In this document: positions 7,501 through 16,534 of the stretch, one piece after another
How the letters are laid out: every line of letters begins with the position of its first letter
Position numbering within the stretch: position 1 is the first letter of the stretch
Origin: Nonomuraea sp. NBC_00507
GTDB taxonomy: Bacteria; Actinomycetota; Actinomycetes; Streptosporangiales; Streptosporangiaceae
Length of the DNA stretch: 64,000 nt
Direction: 5' to 3'
Assembly (NCBI RefSeq): GCF_036013525.1
Contig: NZ_CP107853.1
Coordinates: forward strand, 6,386,001-6,450,000
Notes under the pieces: generated by a model
The model's database searches: none
Seen by the model: only the letters and a program-made list of their open reading frames with translations
What the model was told of the DNA's origin: nothing
Program-made: the position numbers and the translations under genes

Positions 7501-8781
7501 GTGAAGCTCCGCATCGCAACACCGGTCGTGCTCGCCGCGGCCATCGCCCTGACCGCATCCGCCTGTGGAGGCGGCGGCAGCAGCACCTCGGCCCTGCCGT
7601 CAGGCGACGGCAAGTCGTTCGAGTTCTGGTCGTTCACCGGGATCGACCAGAAGACGTCGGTCGATAAGTACCAGAAGGACAACCCGGGTGTGCAGGTCAA
7701 GCTGACCGAGGTGGGGGGCTCCACGGAGACGGCACAGGCCCTGACCACGGCGCTGGCCGGCGGCAAGGTGCCGGACCTCGTCCTCATCCAGGGTGACGAC
7801 CTGCCCAAGTTCGTGCAGCAGCCGCAGAACTTCTACGACCTGCGGCAGCTCGGCGCGGACAAGATCAAGGGCGATTACCTGGACTGGGTGATGAGCCAGA
7901 GCACCGCCAAGGGCGGCGAGATCATCGGCATTCCGACGGACGTGGGCGGCATGGCGGTGGCGTACCGCCATGACCTGTTCAAGGAGGCCGGGCTGCCGAC
8001 GGACCGGGAGGAGGTGGGCAAGCTCTGGCCGACGTGGGACGCCTTCATCGAGACCGGCAAGAAGTACACCACGGCCACCGGGAAGGCGTTCGTCGACAAC
8101 GCCGCCACCAGCGTGTTCTACCAGGCGGTCAACCAGGGGCCGATGAAGTACTACGACCCCTCGGGCAACGTCGTCTACAGCACCAGCCCCCAGGTCAAGA
8201 CCGCCTTCGACCTGGCGATCAAGGCGGCGCAGTCCGGGATCACGGCCAAGCAGAGCTCGTTCTCCGACGGCTGGAGCGCGGGTATAGGCAAGGGCCAGTT
8301 CGCGGTGGTCTCTGCGCCGGCGTGGTTGCTGGGACAGATCGAGCGGAACGCCCCCGACACCAAGGGCAAGTGGGACATCGCCGCTATTCCTGGCGGAGCG
8401 GGCAACTGGGGCGGCAGCTACCTGGCCATCCCCAAGGGCGCCAAGAACCCGAAGGCCGCCTGGGACTACATCACCAAGACGCAGTCGCCGCAGAGCCAGC
8501 TGGAGCACTTCGTCGACTCGGGGTCGCTGCCCACCACCCCGTCGGTCTACAAGGACCCGAAGCTGACCGGGCACAAGGACTCGTTCTTCTCCGACGCGCC
8601 GACCGGGACGATCTACACCAACTCGCTGCTCGGGCTCAAGCCGTTCCACGTCGGCACGGACAGCGCCGCCATCGGTCAGGAGTTCCTGAACGCGCTCGAG
8701 AACGTGGAGCAGGGCAAGGGCGACGCCGCCAAGGCATGGGACGCGGCGCTGGCCAACATCAAGACCGCCATCGGTAAGTAG
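7501..8781 (+). CDS. Sugar ABC transporter substrate-binding lipoprotein
   Basis: The 426-residue protein starts with a lipoprotein signal ending LTASAC and continues as a family-1 extracellular solute-binding protein (FEFWSFTGIDQKTSVDKYQ, VPDLVLIQGDD, GIPTDVGGMAVAYR, AIPKGAKNPKAAWDYI). GTG 7501 has GAGGTAG 3-9 bases upstream. It delivers a mono- or oligosaccharide to the two permeases that follow at 8789 and 9742. The sugar is not identifiable. Regulation is presumably by the divergent LacI-type protein. Confidence 0.92.
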   Translation: MKLRIATPVVLAAAIALTASACGGGGSSTSALPSGDGKSFEFWSFTGIDQKTSVDKYQKDNPGVQVKLTEVGGSTETAQALTTALAGGKVPDLVLIQGDDLPKFVQQPQNFYDLRQLGADKIKGDYLDWVMSQSTAKGGEIIGIPTDVGGMAVAYRHDLFKEAGLPTDREEVGKLWPTWDAFIETGKKYTTATGKAFVDNAATSVFYQAVNQGPMKYYDPSGNVVYSTSPQVKTAFDLAIKAAQSGITAKQSSFSDGWSAGIGKGQFAVVSAPAWLLGQIERNAPDTKGKWDIAAIPGGAGNWGGSYLAIPKGAKNPKAAWDYITKTQSPQSQLEHFVDSGSLPTTPSVYKDPKLTGHKDSFFSDAPTGTIYTNSLLGLKPFHVGTDSAAIGQEFLNALENVEQGKGDAAKAWDAALANIKTAIGK

Positions 8782-8788
8782 GACCGGC

Positions 8789-9742
8789 GTGACGACGACT
8801 CTCAGCACGTCGCGGGCGGCCGGTACGCCGCCCGCGGTCCCCACCCGGGTCCGGCAGAGCATCCGCGAGCGCGTCGCCCCGTACGCCTACATCGCGCCGT
8901 TCTTCCTGATCTTCGCGGTGTTCGGCCTGGTGCCGCTGCTGTTCACGTTCTACGTGGCGCTGTTCGACTGGAACCCGATCGGCGAGCACGTCTTCATCGG
9001 CCTGGACAACTTCACCCGTCTGCTCGACGACGCCCGGTTCTGGAACGCCGCCTGGAACACCATCAGCATCTGGCTGTGGTCGACCGTGCCGCAGCTGCTG
9101 CTGGCGCTGGTTCTGGCGCACCTGCTCAACCACGCCCGGCTGCGGTTCGCGGTGTTCCTCCGGATGTCGATGCTGGTGCCGTACATCACCTCGGTCGCGG
9201 CCACCGCTATCGTCTTCGCCCAGATGTTCGACCGCGACTACGGCCTGCTCAACTGGTTGCTCGGGCTAGTGGGGGTGGAGCCGATCGACTTCAAGCAGTC
9301 GGTATGGGGCAGCCACCTGCTCATCGCGGCGATGGTCACCTGGCGCTGGTTCGGCTACACGACCCTGCTGTATCTGGCCTCGCTGCAGGCGATCCCGCGC
9401 GCGCTGTACGAGGCCGCGGCGGTCGACGGCGCGGGCAGCTGGAAGCAGTTCCGCCACATCTCCATCCCGTCCCTGCGGCCGGTCATCGTGTTCACGATCG
9501 TGACCTCCACGATCGGCGGGCTGCAGATCTTCACCGAGCCGCTGCTCATCTCCCGGGTCTCGGCGGTGACCTGCGGGCCGGTCCGCCAGTGCCAGACGCT
9601 CGCACTCTTCCTGTACGAGCAGGGATTCGGCCAGTTCCAGTTCGGCTACGGCGCCGCCATCGGCGTGGCGCTGTTCATCCTGATCATCGCCTTCGCCACG
9701 CTCAACTACCTCCTGTCCGCCCGCGTCCGCCCGGAGCGCTGA
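8789..9742 (+). CDS. Sugar ABC transporter permease (MalF-like)
   Basis: The 317-residue protein has six predicted membrane helices and the cytoplasmic EAA loop EAAAVDGAGSWKQFRHISIP that contacts the ATPase. GTG 8789 lies 7 bases after the binding-protein stop; GGACCGG is a weak RBS. It forms the channel with the product of 9742-10569. Confidence 0.92.
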   Translation: MTTTLSTSRAAGTPPAVPTRVRQSIRERVAPYAYIAPFFLIFAVFGLVPLLFTFYVALFDWNPIGEHVFIGLDNFTRLLDDARFWNAAWNTISIWLWSTVPQLLLALVLAHLLNHARLRFAVFLRMSMLVPYITSVAATAIVFAQMFDRDYGLLNWLLGLVGVEPIDFKQSVWGSHLLIAAMVTWRWFGYTTLLYLASLQAIPRALYEAAAVDGAGSWKQFRHISIPSLRPVIVFTIVTSTIGGLQIFTEPLLISRVSAVTCGPVRQCQTLALFLYEQGFGQFQFGYGAAIGVALFILIIAFATLNYLLSARVRPER

Positions 9743-10569
9743 TGAACAAGGCCAACCGCGTCCGCTGGTGGACCTATCTCCTCCTCGGCCTGGCCGTTTT
9801 CGCCTGCCTGTTCCCGCTGTACTGGATGTTCGTGGTCGCCAGCACCGACAGCGCGACCGCCACCCAGATGCCGCCCGAGATCGTGCCCGGCGGCAACTTC
9901 TTCCACCTGGCCGGGCTGGTCTTCGAGACGGTGCCGTTCGTCAGCTCGATGGTCAACAGCCTCATCGTGGCCGGGGCCATCGGGGTCGGGCACGCGGTGC
10001 TCTGCTCGCTGGCGGGCTTCGCCTTCGCCAAGATGAGCTTCCGCGGCCGCAACACGTTGTTCCTGATCGTGGTGCTGACCATGACCGTGCCGACGCAGCT
10101 CGCGGTCATCCCGCAGTACATGATCATATCCAACCTGAACTGGGTGGACACCCTGCAGGCGCTCATCGTGCCCGGCCTGGCCAGCGCGTTCGGCATCTTC
10201 TGGATGCGTCAGCACATCGGTGCCACGATCAGCGACGAGCTCCTCCAGGCCGCCCGCATCGACGGGGCCACGACCTGGCAGATCTTCTGGCGGATCGCGT
10301 TCCCGCTGGTACGGCCGGCCGCGTTCGTCCTCGGCCTGCTCGGCTTCGTCACCGCGTGGAACGACTTCCTGTGGCCGTTCATCGTGCTGAAGTCGCCCGA
10401 GATGTACACCGCGCAGATCGCCATCAAGGCGCTGCAGAACAGCTTCGACATCGACCTCGGGCTCGCCATGTCCGGCTCGTTCCTGGCGACCTTGCCGCTG
10501 CTGGTGCTGTTCATCTTCGTCGGCAGGCGGATGGTGGCCGGGATCATGGACGGCGCCTTCAAGGGCTGA
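9742..10569 (+). CDS. Sugar ABC transporter permease (MalG-like)
   Basis: The 275-residue partner permease has six helices and the EAA loop AARIDGATTWQIFWRIAFP. Its ATG overlaps the stop codon of the preceding permease by one base, indicating translational coupling. No ATPase gene follows; in actinomycetes such importers commonly share a single MsiK-type ATPase encoded elsewhere, which is the likely case here. No glycoside hydrolase is linked, so the sugar remains unknown. Confidence 0.92.
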   Translation: MNKANRVRWWTYLLLGLAVFACLFPLYWMFVVASTDSATATQMPPEIVPGGNFFHLAGLVFETVPFVSSMVNSLIVAGAIGVGHAVLCSLAGFAFAKMSFRGRNTLFLIVVLTMTVPTQLAVIPQYMIISNLNWVDTLQALIVPGLASAFGIFWMRQHIGATISDELLQAARIDGATTWQIFWRIAFPLVRPAAFVLGLLGFVTAWNDFLWPFIVLKSPEMYTAQIAIKALQNSFDIDLGLAMSGSFLATLPLLVLFIFVGRRMVAGIMDGAFKG

Positions 10570-10578
10570 TCATTCCCT

Positions 10579-10618
10579 CACCGGCGCCGCCTGTGCATCG
10601 CGCACGGGCGCGCCGGTG
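10579..10618. terminator. Two-tier hairpin terminator
   Basis: CACCGGCG (10579-10586) pairs with CGCCGGTG (10611-10618), and an inner GTGC/GCAC stem sits within. It lies between the convergent permease and lyase-like genes, 10 bases after the permease stop, and could act on both strands. Confidence 0.6.
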
Positions 10619-10630
10619 GAGGCCTCGCGA

Positions 10631-12319
10631 TCAAGCGCTGGACACAGAGGGGCGCAAGTGCCCGTTGCGCACCAGCCAGATGGCCTTCTCCAAGTCGGGG
10701 GTGAGATAGCGGTCGTCGCCCAGGGGTGTGACGTACCTCCTGATCTCCGTGTGCAGGCCCTGGGTGACGGCGCCGAGCGGCAGGCCCGCCATCTTCTGGG
10801 CGATCAGGTCAACGCCCTGGGCCGCCATCAGATACTGGACCGCCAGGACGATTTCCAGCCGGTCCAGGTTCTCGTGCAGGTGCCGGACCGAGGCCATCGC
10901 CATCGTGTTGTGGTCCTCCTGCCCGTCCTTGACCGGCCGGGACAGCGTCCCCGCAGGCGCGGCCCTGACCTGCATCTCCGGGACCAGCGCCGCGGCCACC
11001 GTCTGCACCTGCACCATCCCGGAGTTCAGCCCGACCGTGCCACCGGCGAGGTTCGCCGGAAGGCCGTAGCTCCACCGGGGCGACAGCAGCCGTCCCGACA
11101 GTTCCTGCGACAGCACCCCGATGTCGGCGATCTCCGCGTTGAGGGTGTCGGCCAGATGCCCCATGATGGAGCCGTCCCAGTTGCCGCCCATCACGAACTC
11201 GTAGCCCGGCCCTTCATCCCGCTTGAAGATCAGCGGGTTGGAGGTCGAGGAGTTGGCCTCCCGCAGCAGAGTCCGGTGCGCGTCGGCGAGCTCGTGCCGC
11301 AGGCCGGCCATGATGTGCGGCGCCGCCCGCACCGACACCGCGTCCTGGATGCGCGGCTCGTAGTTCGCCGGGTCGAGGCGCTTGCGTCCCTCCTCCGTCA
11401 TCCAGCCCGAGCCCGCCACCATCTCCCGCAGCCGCGCGGCGACCGCGTCCTCCTCGGGGATGTGGCGTTCCTTGTGCGTACGCGCGTCGAGCGATCCCCG
11501 CTCGGCCCTGGTCGCCTCCATGAACAGGGCGAAGGCGCCTTCCGCCTGGTCGGCGAGCACGGTGGCCCGGTGCACGGCGTGCAGCAGGGTGGCGGCCAGG
11601 ACCGTGCTGCCGCTGACGATCGGCAGCGCTTCCCCGGCCTGGAGGGTGAAGTCCCTGGGCAGCCCGGCCTTCGGCAGCAGCTCGGAGGCCGGCCCCTCGA
11701 CCCCCTGGTACCGCACCGGCGCGTTCTCGCCGATCATCGCCAGCCCGGCCGCGGCCTGCGGCTGCAGGTCCCCGGTGCCCAGCGAGCCGATCTGCGGCAT
11801 CCGCGGCACGACGCCCGCGTTGACCATGTCCAGCAGCCGCTGGGGCACTTCGGGTCGTACCCCGACCTTTCCCCTGGCCATCTGGTTCGCCTTGAGGATC
11901 ATGACCAGCCGGACCACGTCGTCGGGCAGCGGCTCACCGACGCCCGCGGCGTGCGAGCGCAGGACGTTGCGCTGGAACTGCTCGGCCTGCTCGGGTGTGA
12001 GCGGACGGTCCTTCAGCGGCCCGAGCGCCTGGTTCCAGCCGTACACCCGCTGGTTCTCCAGGGCCTTCAGCGCTCCTGCCCGCGTGGTGATCATGTTCGC
12101 CCGCGCGTCCGGTGCGAGCTGGGCGGAGACCGGACGGCCATCGAGGATGGCGAGCGCGTCCTGGAGGGAGAGCGAACCGCCGTCCAGCACCAGGCCCAGC
12201 ACCGGCGCAGGCGCTGCTGCCACAGGAGGCGGGGCGGGTTCGGCGACTGCCTGCCCCGGCGCGCACAGGGCGGCCAGCAGGCCGACGGCGGTCGCCATTC
12301 GTCCGATGGTGGTCATCAA
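10631..12319 (-). CDS. Secreted aromatic amino acid lyase-family protein lacking the MIO tripeptide
   Basis: The 562-residue protein aligns through its length to the histidine/phenylalanine ammonia-lyase family: VYGWNQALG (Tyr loop), IQDAVSVRAAPHIMAG (keeps the Arg), SNPLIF, MGGNWDGSIMG and GQEDHNTMA (keeps Gln-Glu-Asp-His). Where active enzymes have G-S-V-G-A-S-G-D-L, this one reads GSLGTGDLQ (G181-T182-G183), one residue shorter and without Ser. The MIO cofactor therefore cannot form in the usual way. A signal peptide with an Ala-x-Ala site ending near residue 26 indicates export, also unusual for this cytosolic family. It may be a binding protein or catalyse another reaction. A TATAAC -10 candidate lies at 12366-12361. 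Confidence 0.8.
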   Translation of the reverse strand: MMTTIGRMATAVGLLAALCAPGQAVAEPAPPPVAAAPAPVLGLVLDGGSLSLQDALAILDGRPVSAQLAPDARANMITTRAGALKALENQRVYGWNQALGPLKDRPLTPEQAEQFQRNVLRSHAAGVGEPLPDDVVRLVMILKANQMARGKVGVRPEVPQRLLDMVNAGVVPRMPQIGSLGTGDLQPQAAAGLAMIGENAPVRYQGVEGPASELLPKAGLPRDFTLQAGEALPIVSGSTVLAATLLHAVHRATVLADQAEGAFALFMEATRAERGSLDARTHKERHIPEEDAVAARLREMVAGSGWMTEEGRKRLDPANYEPRIQDAVSVRAAPHIMAGLRHELADAHRTLLREANSSTSNPLIFKRDEGPGYEFVMGGNWDGSIMGHLADTLNAEIADIGVLSQELSGRLLSPRWSYGLPANLAGGTVGLNSGMVQVQTVAAALVPEMQVRAAPAGTLSRPVKDGQEDHNTMAMASVRHLHENLDRLEIVLAVQYLMAAQGVDLIAQKMAGLPLGAVTQGLHTEIRRYVTPLGDDRYLTPDLEKAIWLVRNGHLRPSVSSA

Positions 12320-12495
12320 GGTGATCCCCCTGCCCTCGCGATCAAGAGCGATGCTGCTCCGTTATAGCGGTGGGGCCAGACAGGGCCGGGGACGGCTCGA
12401 CACCGCAGAGACGAGTGCTGACCTGGTCTCGACCGGTCCTATGCAGTGCGATGCCCTTTCTGTGCCCGTGCTGTGCCAGAGCGGAGCGGGCTCCG

Positions 12496-13857
12496 TCATC
12501 CCGAGCGGGGAAGGCGCAGCACGAACCGGGCGCCGGTGTCGGAATCCTCGATGGTCAGGGTGCCCTGGTGGGCCGTCGCGATCTCGCGGGCGATCGGCAG
12601 GCCGAGCCCGGTGCCGCCGATGTCGCGGTTACGCGCGTCGTCCAGGCGGGTGAAGCGCTCGAAGACGAGGTCGCGCTGGGCGGGGGCGATGCCGGCGCCG
12701 TCGTCGAGCACCTCGAGCACGGCCTCCCCGCCCTCCTGCCGCACCGTCACGTCGATCCGCGTCTCGGCGTGCCGCTCGGCGTTGTCCAGCAGGTTCGTCA
12801 GCAGGCGGACCAGCTGCAGGCGGTCGCCCATGATGACCACGCTCTCCTGCGTGTGGGTGATGACGCGCTTGGTGCGCGGCCTGGTCGTCTCGGCGACGAC
12901 GAGCTCGCCCAGGTCCACGTGCTCTCGGCGGCTGGGGGCGTCGGCGTCCAGCTTGGTCAGCGTGAGCAGGTCCGAGACGATGGCCTGGAGCCGGTCCAGA
13001 CTGGCGAGCACCTCCGTGCCCGTCGCCTGCCAGTCGGTGTCCTCGGGGTGGAGCATCGCCTCCTCGACCTGGGTACGCATCGCGGTGATCGGGCTGCGCA
13101 GGTCGTGCGAGGCGTCGCCGGCGAACCTGCGCTGCCGCTCTATCGCGATCTCCTGCTGCCGCATCGCCGCCTCCAGCCGCTCCAGCGTCTCGTTGGCGGT
13201 CTCGGCCAGAGCCCTGAGCTCGTCGTCAGTGTCCGGCACGGGAACCCGCAGCCCGCCGCCGCCCGCGGTGATCTCGGCCAGCCTCGTCGTGATGCTGCCC
13301 ACCGGTGCGAGCGTCCGGTGCACGACCCGCGACACCCCCAACCAGGTCACCGCGGCCAGCCCGGCCGTCATGCCGATCAGGAACAGGATCACCTGCGGGC
13401 TGACGTACCAGGGCACGGTCGGCTCGAAGGCGTAGATGACCCAGGTGCCGTCCGGCTGGTACGCGCGCAAGGCGACCACGATCTTGCACGTGCCGGGGAA
13501 GGCCGGCAGATCGCAGAGCTCCGCGTCGTCGTTGGCCTGGTCCGGGCGGGGGATCGCGGTGGTCTGGCGGGGCGCGCCGGCCAGGCTCCGCGTCCAGGTG
13601 ACCGGATGCCCGGCCGGGTCGATCACTTGGATGCCGTCGAGCCCGTCCGGCTCCAGCAGCCGGGGCAACTGGTACTTCTTGACCAGCATGAGCACGCGCA
13701 GGGCTTTGCCGGACACCTTGAGCGACCGGATGTCCCGGGCCTCGTCCCGCGTGCCGTACAGCACGAACGCGCTGACGACGATGTTCAGCAGGACCATGGC
13801 GATGCTGGCGAGCAGTGCCAGCCGCGTCCGCAGTGAACGGCGCAACCGTGCTCTCAC
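12496..13857 (-). CDS. Sensor histidine kinase (orphan in this window)
   Basis: The 453-residue protein has two membrane helices (about 12-34 and 152-172) around an extracytoplasmic sensor region with a Cys pair (ELCDLPAFPGTC), a HAMP domain, a HisKA domain with the phospho-acceptor in ASHDLRSPI (His about 250) and a HATPase domain with NLLDNAERHA, DDGAGIAP, FERFTRL and GGTGLGLPI. GTG 13857 follows a GGGGGGAAG RBS. No response regulator is adjacent; flanking genes are the secreted lyase-like protein downstream and the divergent TauE-type exporter. The partner must be elsewhere. Signal unknown. Confidence 0.9.
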   Translation of the reverse strand: MRARLRRSLRTRLALLASIAMVLLNIVVSAFVLYGTRDEARDIRSLKVSGKALRVLMLVKKYQLPRLLEPDGLDGIQVIDPAGHPVTWTRSLAGAPRQTTAIPRPDQANDDAELCDLPAFPGTCKIVVALRAYQPDGTWVIYAFEPTVPWYVSPQVILFLIGMTAGLAAVTWLGVSRVVHRTLAPVGSITTRLAEITAGGGGLRVPVPDTDDELRALAETANETLERLEAAMRQQEIAIERQRRFAGDASHDLRSPITAMRTQVEEAMLHPEDTDWQATGTEVLASLDRLQAIVSDLLTLTKLDADAPSRREHVDLGELVVAETTRPRTKRVITHTQESVVIMGDRLQLVRLLTNLLDNAERHAETRIDVTVRQEGGEAVLEVLDDGAGIAPAQRDLVFERFTRLDDARNRDIGGTGLGLPIAREIATAHQGTLTIEDSDTGARFVLRLPRSG

Positions 13858-13963
13858 GCGTCTTCCCCCCGGCGATCAGAAGATCACGGTTGTCGCGCTC
13901 GCCGCTAACTTAGGGAGATTCCTCAATAAATGCGACCAGAAGGCAAGAAGGCCGGTCCACCCC

Positions 13964-14013
13964 TTGACGGGAACGTGGATCGCCATAAATGATTATCCCT
14001 ACTTATTAAGTAG
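13964..14013 (+). promoter_or_regulatory. Promoter and palindromic operator of the TauE-type gene
   Basis: TTGACG (13964-13969) is followed 16-17 bases later by an AT-rich -10 (TAAATG, 13986-13991). The palindrome CTACTTATTAAGTAG (13999-14013; 6-bp arms, 3-base centre) sits at the expected transcription start, a typical repressor position. The RBS AAAGGGGAG follows. The regulator is unknown; an Rrf2-type sulfur regulator is one possibility. Confidence 0.45.
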
Positions 14014-14027
14014 AGAAAGGGGAGATC

Positions 14028-14966
14028 GTGCGAGCGCTCATCCTGCTCGGCCTGGTCGGGTTCGCGGCCCAGCTCGTCGACGGCAGCCTCGGCATGGCCT
14101 ACGGGGTCACCTCCAGCACGCTGCTGCTGGCCGTCGGCACCAACGCGGCCGCGGCCTCGGCCACCGTGCACCTGGCCGAGATCGGCACCACGCTCGCCTC
14201 GGGCATCTCCCACTGGCGCTTCGGCAACGTGGACTGGAAGGTCGTCGCCAGGATCGGCATCCCCGGCGCGCTCGGCGCCTTCGCCGGCGCGACGTTCCTG
14301 TCCAGCCTGTCCACCGAGATCGCCGCGCCGGTCATGTCGATCATCCTGCTGACCCTCGGCGTCTACATCCTCGTCCGCTTCACCGCCTTCGGGCTGCCGC
14401 GCGGCAACCTCGGCAAGCCGCTGCGCAAGCGCTTCCTGGCCCCGCTCGGCCTGCTGGGCGGCTTCGTCGACGCCACCGGCGGTGGCGGCTGGGGCCCGGT
14501 CGGCACCCCCGCCATCCTGGCCAGCGGCCGGCTGGCACCCCGCAAGGTGATCGGCTCCGTCGACGCCAGCGAGTTCCTCGTCGCGATCGCCGCCAGCGTC
14601 GGCTTCTTCGTCGGCATCGGCTCGGAGAACATCGACTTCGCCTGGGTCGCCGTCCTGCTGCTCGGCGGCGTCATCGCCGCGCCGATCGCGGCCTGGCTGG
14701 TCCGCCACATCCCGCCGCGCATCCTCGGCTCGGCCGTGGGCGGCGTGATCGTCCTGACCAACATCCGCACCCTGCTGCGCAGCGACTGGATCGACGCCTC
14801 CGGCGCCGTCCAGACCGTCGCCTACCTCGCCATCGCGGTGATCTGGGCCGGTGCCATCGCCTACTCGGTGCGCGAATACCGCCGCGACAAGGCCCACGAG
14901 TCTGTCGAGGCGATCGAGACCGACCTGCGCGTCCGGACCGCCGAGGAGGAGCAGGCCTCCGCATGA
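14028..14966 (+). CDS. Sulfite exporter TauE/SafE family membrane protein
   Basis: The 312-residue protein has eight or so hydrophobic helices and the TauE/SafE repeats (GFAAQLVDGSLGMAYGVTSS; GLLGGFVDATGGGGWGPVG). Family members move sulfite, sulfonates or other organic anions across the membrane. The start is GTG 14028 with AAAGGGGAG upstream. The C-terminal tail is charged and cytoplasmic. It is convergent, with 14 bases spacing, to the multicopper oxidase gene. A palindrome over the promoter implies dedicated repression. Confidence 0.88.
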   Translation: MRALILLGLVGFAAQLVDGSLGMAYGVTSSTLLLAVGTNAAAASATVHLAEIGTTLASGISHWRFGNVDWKVVARIGIPGALGAFAGATFLSSLSTEIAAPVMSIILLTLGVYILVRFTAFGLPRGNLGKPLRKRFLAPLGLLGGFVDATGGGGWGPVGTPAILASGRLAPRKVIGSVDASEFLVAIAASVGFFVGIGSENIDFAWVAVLLLGGVIAAPIAAWLVRHIPPRILGSAVGGVIVLTNIRTLLRSDWIDASGAVQTVAYLAIAVIWAGAIAYSVREYRRDKAHESVEAIETDLRVRTAEEEQASA

Positions 14967-14980
14967 GGGCCGCCGGCGGC

Positions 14981-16534
14981 TCACTCCGGCTCGTTCGCTG
15001 CTGGACCTCCCACGGTGAACGGTGTGGTGACGTCCGCGTACATCAGGTGGGCGGTGAGCCCTTCCGAGGCGTGGGGCAGGTTGTGGCAGTGGTCCATCCA
15101 GATGCCGGGGTTGTCGGCGACGAAGGCGATCTCGTACGACTCGCCGGCCGCGACCTCGAGGGAGTCCACCCACCAGGGGCTGCCCGAGGCGGCCACGCCG
15201 TCGCGGCTGAGCACCACCGCGTGGTGGCCGTGCAGGTGCATGGGGTGGGCCTCGCCGCTGTCGTTGGATATCCGCATCCGCACCACGTCGCCCTCGGCCA
15301 CGTGGAACATCGGCACGTCGGGATAGAGGTGCCCGTTGATCGTCCACCACAACCCGGGCACCCCGTCGAGGAAGCCGGGGCGGCGTCCCATGTCGTACGC
15401 GAACCGCCGATCGGGCTTGCCGGGATCGAAGGCGAGCGGCGCGGGGGCGCCGTACGTGAGAAGGTCCAGCGTCGGCCCCGGCCGGGGGACCGGAGGCAAG
15501 GTGTGCGACGTGGAGCCGAGCACCACGCCGGTCGGGCCGCCGAGGTGGATCCGGACCGGTGAGCCGTCCGCGGGCATGGTCACCTCGAAGTCGGCGCGTC
15601 CTCCCGCGGCCACCGCCACGGCCTTGTCCTGGACGTGGGCAGCCCCGTTGATCTCCGTGCCGTCGACGGCCACCAGCCGGTACGGCGCACCGCTGACCCA
15701 GGTCGGCATGAGGCCGTACTCGGTGTTGATCACCCGGACCCGCACCCGCGCCCCGGGCGGCGCCTGGACGGGAACGTCGCCCTCACGCCCGTTGACGGTG
15801 CGCACCCCGTTGTACAGGTGCACCAGCGCCACGACGTCCGTGGCCTTCTCCCGCGTCACCGGCGCGACCACCAGCGCCCCGAGCAGGCCCCCGCGAACCT
15901 GCTCGTGCGACATCTGGTGTGAGTGATACCAGAACGTGCCTGCCTGGTCGGCGACGAAGCGGTAGGTGAACTCCTTGCCGATGCCGACCGCGTCCTGGGT
16001 GACGCCGGCGACACCGTCCGCGGCATTGGGCACGTCGACGCCGTGCCAGTGCAGCGTGATCCCGCCGGGCACCGACTCGTTGATCAGCCGCACCTGCACG
16101 AGCTGGCCCTTGGTGGCCTTGATGACCGGCCCCGGCGACTGGCCGTTGAGCGTATACCCCTCGAAAGCGCGACCCGAGGGCAGCAGGAACCGCTGCTCTC
16201 GGGCGACCATGGTCACCGCCACGTCGGCGCGGCGGCCCGGGTCGGCGACCAGCCGCGTGACGTCCTGCCTCGCGCCCGCGTGCGCTCCCTGGGCCGAGGC
16301 GCCCCGGCCGGCGTGTGCTCCATGAGCCGAGACGCCCGCGTGCTCCATGGCCCCGCGCGGCCCGCCGCCGTAGTCGACGTGCCCCATGTCCGTGACCGCG
16401 TACGTCTCCGGCAGCAGGCTGTCTTGCCACAGCCAGATCAGCGGCCCCAGCACGGCCAGGGTCGCGGCGCCCGCGACGGCCAGGCGCACGCGGCCACCGC
16501 TCCAGCCCTTGCGCTGCATGGAACCCGCCGTCAC
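14981..16534 (-). CDS. Membrane-anchored multicopper oxidase with His-rich linker
   Basis: The 517-residue protein has an N-terminal membrane anchor (about 17-36), a His/Gly/Ala-rich linker (about 52-90, containing repeated AHAG words and H52, H65, H71, H74, H85) and a multicopper oxidase core. All copper motifs are present: LHWHGVD, FWYHSHQ, HPMHLHGHH and HCHNLPHASEG with the type-1 Cys. Such enzymes oxidise phenols, Cu(I) or other metals at the cell surface. GTG 16534 overlaps the upstream TGA by GTGA, suggesting coupling; ATG 16519 is the alternative. It is co-transcribed with a small membrane protein. Confidence 0.87.
   Translation of the reverse strand: MTAGSMQRKGWSGGRVRLAVAGAATLAVLGPLIWLWQDSLLPETYAVTDMGHVDYGGGPRGAMEHAGVSAHGAHAGRGASAQGAHAGARQDVTRLVADPGRRADVAVTMVAREQRFLLPSGRAFEGYTLNGQSPGPVIKATKGQLVQVRLINESVPGGITLHWHGVDVPNAADGVAGVTQDAVGIGKEFTYRFVADQAGTFWYHSHQMSHEQVRGGLLGALVVAPVTREKATDVVALVHLYNGVRTVNGREGDVPVQAPPGARVRVRVINTEYGLMPTWVSGAPYRLVAVDGTEINGAAHVQDKAVAVAAGGRADFEVTMPADGSPVRIHLGGPTGVVLGSTSHTLPPVPRPGPTLDLLTYGAPAPLAFDPGKPDRRFAYDMGRRPGFLDGVPGLWWTINGHLYPDVPMFHVAEGDVVRMRISNDSGEAHPMHLHGHHAVVLSRDGVAASGSPWWVDSLEVAAGESYEIAFVADNPGIWMDHCHNLPHASEGLTAHLMYADVTTPFTVGGPAANEPE

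Noticed and set aside
7501..10569. Missing ATPase as evidence of a broken ABC importer
   Set aside because: Actinomycete sugar importers usually lack their own ATPase gene and share an MsiK-type protein; both importers here are otherwise intact.
11382..13836. Long + strand open frames opposite the lyase-like and histidine kinase genes
   Set aside because: They are high-GC shadows: Arg/Ser/Pro-rich or repetitive translations without family motifs or RBS, opposite genes with clear domains.
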